In this document: piece by piece, positions 59,320 through 64,000 of the stretch
Position numbering within the stretch: position 1 is the stretch's first letter
Layout: every line of letters begins with the position of its first letter
NCBI GenBank assembly: GCA_003521625.1
Contig: DPHV01000024.1
Coordinates: forward strand, 300,815 to 364,814
Length of the DNA stretch: 64,000 nt
Direction: 5' to 3'
Origin: Ruminococcus sp.
GTDB taxonomy: Bacteria; Bacillota; Clostridia; Oscillospirales; Acutalibacteraceae
Program-made: the position numbers and the translations under genes
The notes under the pieces: generated by a model
Told to the model about the DNA's origin: nothing
Database searches by the model: none
Seen by the model: the letters and a program-made list of their open reading frames with translations, nothing else

Positions 59320-60039
59320 TCAGTATGAAATATTCTTCTCATCAAAATAAGTTTTCAGATTTTCAACGCTTGTGTTTACAATGAGCTTTTCAGGGAAATC
59401 AATGTCCTCAAGCATTTCAAGCGTTTTGTATGCTCTTCCGAGAGTATTTGTAAAATGAGCGTCAGTATCAACACAAATTCTTGCACCGTATTTTTTACAA
59501 AGCTTTGCAATTGAAACGCAGTTTCCGACATAATCTCTGCCGTATCTGAACGCTGAATCGTTTATTTCAACAAGCTTTCCGTTCTTTGCAAAAACAGGAA
59601 TAACCTTTTCATAATCGTATTTAAAGTAATCCGAGCCGCTGTGACCGATTACATTTATATTTGGATTTTCTGCCAGTTTTAAGTAAGCGTTAGTGCACTT
59701 TTCAACCGTTGCCTTACCGTCAAGCGTAATTGTATGCATTGACGCTACTATCCAATCAAGGTTTTGTTGTAGAGAAGCTTCAACATCAATATTGCCGTCA
59801 TAATCGCAGATATTTGCTTCAATACCCCTCAGAAGTCTTACTCCCTGAAGGTATTCAGGAAGGAGACCGAGAGATTCAAAATAAAACGGACCGGGTGCAC
59901 CCGGCATTGTACGGGCATGGTCGGTTATTGCAATCGCAAAAAGTCCCAATTTGGATGCTTCATTAGCCATTTCAGTTACTGTAGCATATGCATGAGTTGA
60001 TGCAATTGTATGCGTGTGAAGGTCTGCTATTAACTTCAT
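59320..60039 (-). CDS. PHP-domain phosphoesterase, YcdX-like
   Basis: The 239-residue metal-dependent hydrolase has the PHP motifs ADLHTHTIAS (first metal site), AITDHA, RGIEANI, HSGSDY and the closing DTDAHFTNTL. It matches the YcdX/phosphatase branch, which removes phosphate from small substrates in vitro. HisK-type histidinol phosphatases are distant relatives. Since no histidinol phosphatase is seen in the his operon, a role there could be imagined but the sequence favours YcdX. Located between hprK (7-bp gap) and murB. Confidence 0.9.
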   Translation of the reverse strand: MKLIADLHTHTIASTHAYATVTEMANEASKLGLFAIAITDHARTMPGAPGPFYFESLGLLPEYLQGVRLLRGIEANICDYDGNIDVEASLQQNLDWIVASMHTITLDGKATVEKCTNAYLKLAENPNINVIGHSGSDYFKYDYEKVIPVFAKNGKLVEINDSAFRYGRDYVGNCVSIAKLCKKYGARICVDTDAHFTNTLGRAYKTLEMLEDIDFPEKLIVNTSVENLKTYFDEKNISY

Positions 60040-60046
60040 TTATGTT

Positions 60047-61015
60047 TTACTCCCATTTATCTACTATGGTTTTAGGTGAATCGGCAACTTCGTCAACGTC
60101 CATTCCAAGACTGCGCAACAAATCCTGTGCGGCATTGTATCCCATTTTCTTCTGTCTGTTATTCATCGCAGCTACTTCTATAATTACCGCAAGGTTTCGT
60201 CCGGGTTTAACAGGAATTGTAAGTGTCGGCACTTCAACACCGAGAATATCCATATACTCATTATCAAGTCCCATTCGGTCATAAACCTTTGCGCTGTCCC
60301 ATAGTTCGAGGTTGATTACCATATCAATCTTTTCCTGCATTTTAACGGCCCCCATACCGAAAAGCTTACGTGCGTTGATAATTCCTATTCCTCGAAGCTC
60401 TATAAAATGCCTGATATTTGCAGGCGACTGTCCTATAAGCGTTGTTGCAGATGTTCTGCGGATTTCAACAGCATCATCGGCAACAAGGCGGTGTCCACGC
60501 TTGATAAGCTCCATAGCCGTTTCGCTCTTACCAACTCCGCTGTCACCTATAAGCAGACAACCTTCACCGTAAACCTCAACAAGTACGCCGTGTCGTGTAA
60601 TTCTCGGTGCCAGAGCGTTGTTAAGGTAGTGGACCAGTCTTGCAGTCAAGTCCGAAGTATTATCATCTGTACTGAAAATCGAAACCTTGTGCAGTTTTGC
60701 ACTATCCAGAATTGCAGTTGAAGGCTCAATGTCACGACAGATAATTACAGCAGGCGGACCAAAGCTGAAAATTGAGTCGATAACCATTCTTTGAGCTTCC
60801 GAACCGAAACGTCCGAGATATGAAAACTCGGTATTTCCGAGAACCTGAATACGCTTATTGTCAAAAAATTCGAAGTAACCTGTAAGCTCAAGTCCCGGTC
60901 TGTTAATTTCAACAGTAGTTATATTAATATCTTCGTAATTTTCCGCAACATAAACTTCGTTTAGTTTCAAGTCATTGACAATATCCGACAACGGAACAGA
61001 AAATTCAACAGACAT
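60047..61015 (-). CDS. hprK: HPr kinase/phosphorylase
   Basis: This bifunctional enzyme phosphorylates and dephosphorylates HPr and Crh at Ser46, the master switch of carbon catabolite control in Firmicutes. The 322-residue protein has the N-terminal domain with RPGLELTGYF, catalytic His142 (TRHGVLVEVYG), the P-loop IGDSGVGKSETAMEL (157-164 core), and the C-terminal signature region around VEVPTLTIPVKPGRN. First gene of the long minus-strand series. A candidate Ser-bearing target is encoded at 15788-16027. GGCGGTG precedes the ATG. Confidence 0.96.
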   Translation of the reverse strand: MSVEFSVPLSDIVNDLKLNEVYVAENYEDINITTVEINRPGLELTGYFEFFDNKRIQVLGNTEFSYLGRFGSEAQRMVIDSIFSFGPPAVIICRDIEPSTAILDSAKLHKVSIFSTDDNTSDLTARLVHYLNNALAPRITRHGVLVEVYGEGCLLIGDSGVGKSETAMELIKRGHRLVADDAVEIRRTSATTLIGQSPANIRHFIELRGIGIINARKLFGMGAVKMQEKIDMVINLELWDSAKVYDRMGLDNEYMDILGVEVPTLTIPVKPGRNLAVIIEVAAMNNRQKKMGYNAAQDLLRSLGMDVDEVADSPKTIVDKWE

Positions 61016-61057
61016 ACATTCACCGCCTTAAATTTTTCGGGTATTATAGTTATCTCT

Positions 61058-61086
61058 ATTATACACCATATTAAGGTCGGTATAAA
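61058..61086 (-). promoter_or_regulatory. Promoter of hprK and the following series
   Basis: Reading leftwards, TTTATA (61081-61086), a 17-bp spacer and a perfect TATAAT (61058-61063) lie 43 bp before hprK. The -35 is weak. The remaining gap toward the gerC-like gene is AT-rich with no clear hairpin. Confidence 0.5.
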
Positions 61087-61126
61087 GTCTTTTTATGAAT
61101 TATTTTTCAATTTTTTATTATTTTTC

Positions 61127-61717
61127 TCATTTTTCAGCATTGATTTTTAAGGTTTCCGCCTTTATTTCTTTATCAGAATTAATATATGAAACGGAAAATT
61201 CTTTATTGTTGTCTGAATAAAAATTATTGAATATAGATAAAGAATTCAAACTTATATCCTTATTATTTTTCTTTAGTAGAATAATATGTTCTTCAGCCTT
61301 TTCGGGCAGCTTTTTATCATTTGCAAATCTTGCCGGTAAATTCTCATCGCATAATGTTACATACATAAGAGGTGAAAAATACGGTTTTTCGGATATATAT
61401 TTTACATCAGATTTCAGTGTTTTATCCATTATTCTCTCTTCTGTTATGAACAGTTCAAGCTTTGTAAGTGACAGATTAGGGATGTACTCTCTTTTTGCTT
61501 TTGCACAGGCTTGCTCAAAGGAATCTGCAAATACCGAAGTGAATACGGGAGTATCCGAGCTTGAAAGCATATAAAAGGTGTAGCATATTTTATCGTCCTT
61601 TTCCCCTACTGTTACTGTTTCTGCGATTGAAGCCTTGTCAACCTGCTTGGAGCTTGAACAACCGGTGAACAGGATTGATGATATACAGAGCAGGATTAAT
61701 ATTGTTTTTTTATTCAT
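61127..61717 (-). CDS. GerC-like germination lipoprotein, short form
   Basis: The 196-residue protein has a lipoprotein signal with FTGC (Cys20) and a domain resembling the N-terminal part of Ger(x)C proteins: FADSFEQACAKAKREYIPNL, SLTKLELFITEE. Usual GerC proteins have about 350-400 residues with three domains, and only the first seems to be present. The C-terminus is followed by non-coding DNA, and no frameshifted continuation was seen. It overlaps gerB by 8 bp, completing a gerA-gerB-gerC operon. Confidence 0.75.
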   Translation of the reverse strand: MNKKTILILLCISSILFTGCSSSKQVDKASIAETVTVGEKDDKICYTFYMLSSSDTPVFTSVFADSFEQACAKAKREYIPNLSLTKLELFITEERIMDKTLKSDVKYISEKPYFSPLMYVTLCDENLPARFANDKKLPEKAEEHIILLKKNNKDISLNSLSIFNNFYSDNNKEFSVSYINSDKEIKAETLKINAEK

Positions 61718-62768
61718 TTAATCTCCTCCCGAAAGCAATCAGATAGAAAGTTGGAATTACAACAGCAGAAATAAAAGTAAGAATGTTGAACAAATAATGA
61801 TTAATTAATAATTCTTTTACTGCATTAAAGTTTTCAGCACAAATAAAGAGTACAAAAATTATTATTGAAAAAACAAGTATTTTCGGCAACGAACTGCTTT
61901 TTCCTGTTGATTTGCAAATACACGTGAGGATTAGTGAAATTGCAAGGAATACTGTCAGCACCGATACTGAAAGGTATAAGCTGTCAAAACCGCCTACATC
62001 GCCGAAATGAGTAGTTTTTGAAAGCAAGAAGCATCTGTAATCCTGTGCAAATGCGTACTCTCCGAGTGAGAATGCAGTAAAAAACAGAATCAATGCAAAA
62101 ACGATTGCTGTAATAATAATTGAAAATACAATCTGTCTTGGACGGAAGTTTTTAGTGTAACCTGAAAGGACTGCAAAAATTACCGCAGTAAACGCAGGAG
62201 TAAGAAAAAATGAAGTGTTGTTTATAAAATCGTTTTTTTGTCCGCGAAAAGAAAAATTTGTTGTGTTTATTTCTAAATTAGAAATATTTCCTGTAAAAAT
62301 CAAAACGAACACTATAAAAGAAAATGCAAAAATAAATATTGAGCATCTTGCAATTGCGTTTGTTCCTTTGTAAGCGGCATATACACAGACTGAAAGCAAT
62401 ACAAGAGCGACAGCGAAAATATTCGCTTCACTGTTTAGCTTTTTTGAAAACATATCGCAGTATTTTACCAAAAAATATTCTGCTGTATAAATGAAGTACA
62501 AGCAGTAAAATGCTGATACTAAAATTATTGCATTGGGAGTTTTGATATGAGCAAACGACATAAAATCAAGGTCAGTTCTGCTCTTAAATATAGCCGACGG
62601 AATGAAAGACAAAGAGGTTATTAAAAATCCGCAAATCATAGTTAAGAGATTGAACAAAAATGAAGTCCCTTTCGGTATTTCAAAGCTTTCAAGTAAAATT
62701 ACGGAAACGCCTGCAAGAAAAATCAGAAGCAACAACCGCTTTGACGGGAATTTAATTTTTGTCTGCAT
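61710..62768 (-). CDS. gerB: Spore germination receptor subunit GerB (permease-like)
   Basis: The 352-residue membrane protein has about ten helices and the APC-superfamily fold of GerB/GerAB subunits, which bind amino acid germinants in dormant spores. Helix 1 lies at about 10-30, and the charged loop TKNFRPRQIVFS fits the family. The ATG at 62768 is taken; a longer frame extends into gerA without a better site. It overlaps gerA by 17 bp. Confidence 0.82.
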   Translation of the reverse strand: MQTKIKFPSKRLLLLIFLAGVSVILLESFEIPKGTSFLFNLLTMICGFLITSLSFIPSAIFKSRTDLDFMSFAHIKTPNAIILVSAFYCLYFIYTAEYFLVKYCDMFSKKLNSEANIFAVALVLLSVCVYAAYKGTNAIARCSIFIFAFSFIVFVLIFTGNISNLEINTTNFSFRGQKNDFINNTSFFLTPAFTAVIFAVLSGYTKNFRPRQIVFSIIITAIVFALILFFTAFSLGEYAFAQDYRCFLLSKTTHFGDVGGFDSLYLSVSVLTVFLAISLILTCICKSTGKSSSLPKILVFSIIIFVLFICAENFNAVKELLINHYLFNILTFISAVVIPTFYLIAFGRRLNE

Positions 62769-64000
62769 AGCTGTCCTCCGTTTCAGGAAATTTCTGCACT
62801 TTAATTGTTCGCTTTGAAAGGCTTTTCCAGTCAGCCCGAATGAAAACATCCCGCATACTTTTAAGTGAAAACGGTGCAAGCGACGACATATACGGCACAC
62901 CGAGAGATGTTTTTGCACACATATTAATCATTACGACGCAGGAAGCAAGTACTATTCCCCACAAGCCGAAAATTCCTCCTACTATTACGAATGAAAACCG
63001 CAGAACGGTTATCGGCGGATACAGCGGAGAAGTGACATAACTGCAAATTGCGGCGGTTGCTACTACCATAAGTGTAGAGGAACTGATAAATCCTGCGCTT
63101 ACTGCACTTTCACCTATTACAAGTGCGCCTACTATGCTGACTGCGTGTCCGAGAGGTTTTGGAATTCGCAGTCCCGCTTCACGCATAATTTCGTACACAA
63201 AGGTGATAATCACTACTTCAAGTGTTACGGGCAACGGGGTTGCAGAAAGAGATTCAGATGTTTTTATAAGCAGTCCTGTCGGAAAATATTCGGGATGAAA
63301 CTGGGCAAATGCAGTATAAAGTCCGGGCAGATACACAGCAATAAAGAATGAAAGGTACTTTAATATTCTGATAAAAGTTGCGTAGTATGGGCGGTTCGAA
63401 TAATCGTCAACGCTTTGAAACTCCTCAACAAACAAGTGAGGTAAAATTATCACCGCAGGAGTGCCGTCTATGAGTATTGCAACTCTGCCCTCAGTCAATT
63501 TTCCGCAGACGGTATCGGGGCGTTCGGAAATTCCCACCCCCGAAAAAATTGACTTCGAGCCTTTATCTTCAAGATATTCTGTAAGATAACCCGATGCAAG
63601 CACCGTTTCGAGATTGCAATCATTTAAGCGGTTCCGTATCTTTTTGAGGATTTCGGGAGAAACACTTTTTTGAAGATAACAGAGCATAAGCTGTGTTTGC
63701 GATTCACTGCCGACTGTTATTGTTTCAAACACAAGGTCGGGACTTTTTATTCTTCTGCGGATAAGCGTCATATTTATTCGCAGAGGTTCGGTAAACCCCT
63801 CCCTTGAACCTCTCTGAACAACCTCGCTTTCAGGCTCGCTTACACTACGGAAAGAAAATCCCTGAACTCCTATTGCGAGCATTCTGTCAGTTCCGTCAAC
63901 AGCAAGCAACGCAAATCCCGAGGTTGAAAACATTACTGCTTCATCAAAGGTGTTGAATTCGATAATTTCGCTTGACGTAAGTACAGAGCTCTTTATTTCA
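62752..64000 (-). CDS. gerA: Spore germination receptor subunit GerA, 5' end outside window
   Basis: The frame is open to the window edge, giving about 415 codons of the C-terminal part. It includes SREGFTEPLRINMTLIRRRI, typical of the GerA soluble domain, GRVAILIDGTPAVIILPHLF, and five membrane segments toward the C-terminus (LPLPVTLEVVIITFVYEIMR-like region at about 235-260, ETALRIPKP-like REAGLRIPKPLG). An ATG at 63931-63933 is internal, since the frame continues upstream with EIIEFNTFDEAV, also family-like. Usual GerA proteins have about 480-500 residues, so some 70-80 lie outside. Confidence 0.9.
   Translation of the reverse strand, partial: EIKSSVLTSSEIIEFNTFDEAVMFSTSGFALLAVDGTDRMLAIGVQGFSFRSVSEPESEVVQRGSREGFTEPLRINMTLIRRRIKSPDLVFETITVGSESQTQLMLCYLQKSVSPEILKKIRNRLNDCNLETVLASGYLTEYLEDKGSKSIFSGVGISERPDTVCGKLTEGRVAILIDGTPAVIILPHLFVEEFQSVDDYSNRPYYATFIRILKYLSFFIAVYLPGLYTAFAQFHPEYFPTGLLIKTSESLSATPLPVTLEVVIITFVYEIMREAGLRIPKPLGHAVSIVGALVIGESAVSAGFISSSTLMVVATAAICSYVTSPLYPPITVLRFSFVIVGGIFGLWGIVLASCVVMINMCAKTSLGVPYMSSLAPFSLKSMRDVFIRADWKSLSKRTIKVQKFPETEDSYADKN

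Noticed and set aside
59320..60039. Histidinol phosphatase (HisK) completing the his pathway
   Set aside because: Motifs and length match the YcdX-type PHP phosphoesterases better than the longer HisK family, and it sits far from the his operon.
1..64000. CRISPR array, insertion sequence transposase, prophage or restriction/defence genes
   Set aside because: No regularly spaced repeats, transposase motifs, phage structural genes or defence families were seen. The window is core genome almost throughout.

Overview
The window is a gene-dense, low-to-moderate GC stretch of a Gram-positive, spore-forming Clostridia chromosome. It looks most like the Ruminococcus-type Oscillospiraceae, which is inference. 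Supporting signs are PolC, RapZ/WhiA/HPr kinase, the yabM-mazG-HU-RqcP block, HemZ, a BlaI-type repressor, a GerA/GerB/GerC germination operon, strong GGAGG ribosome binding sites and frequent TTG/GTG starts. Nearly all of it is vertically inherited core genome. I see no phage, insertion sequence transposase, CRISPR array or obvious island.

Layout. 1-3.3 kb (minus): the end of a DUF3343 gene, a 159-bp inverted-repeat element, and the lysine/diaminopimelate genes asd-dapA-dapB. 3.5-10.9 kb (plus): queA-tgt (queuosine), yajC, a TIGR04086 membrane protein, then a membrane-anchored pseudokinase with PASTA and YARHG domains followed by an unrecognised polytopic membrane protein. 11-16 kb (mixed): blaI with a collapsed blaR1 remnant, an RluA-type pseudouridine synthase, a DUF1294 protein divergent from a GHL10 glycoside hydrolase, mtaB, and a small HPr/Crh-like protein. 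16-22.3 kb (minus): a histidine operon hisZ-G-D-C-B-A-I-E that lacks hisH and hisF.

22.4-34.8 kb (minus): the conserved pyrH-frr-uppS-cdsA-dxr-rseP-ispG-polC series followed by an AI-2E family permease. 34.9-37.3 kb (minus): a polar amino acid ABC importer. 37.4-38.9 kb (plus): a CorA-like transporter and tRNA-Ser(GGA), followed by an unusual block holding a copied tRNA 3' end and three terminators. 38.9-42.8 kb (minus): RqcP-like S4 protein, HU, MazG, a YabM/SpoVB-like flippase and a zinc-ribbon protein.

42.9-61 kb (minus): a long, tightly packed series hprK, PHP phosphoesterase, murB, rapZ, whiA, xseB, ispA, dxs, tlyA, nadK, argR, recN, recJ, rel, dtd, an MBL hydrolase and hemZ. Many neighbours overlap or abut, which suggests one or a few long transcripts joining carbon signalling, cell wall precursor, isoprenoid, DNA repair and stringent-response functions. 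61.1-64 kb (minus): gerC-like, gerB and the 3' part of gerA.

No clearly new multi-gene system was found. The items most worth a second look are the pseudokinase/PASTA/YARHG protein with its membrane partner, the His-less but Ser-bearing HPr/Crh-like protein, the collapsed blaR1 behind an intact blaI with its own operator, and the tRNA-Ser 3' duplication with cloned terminators.
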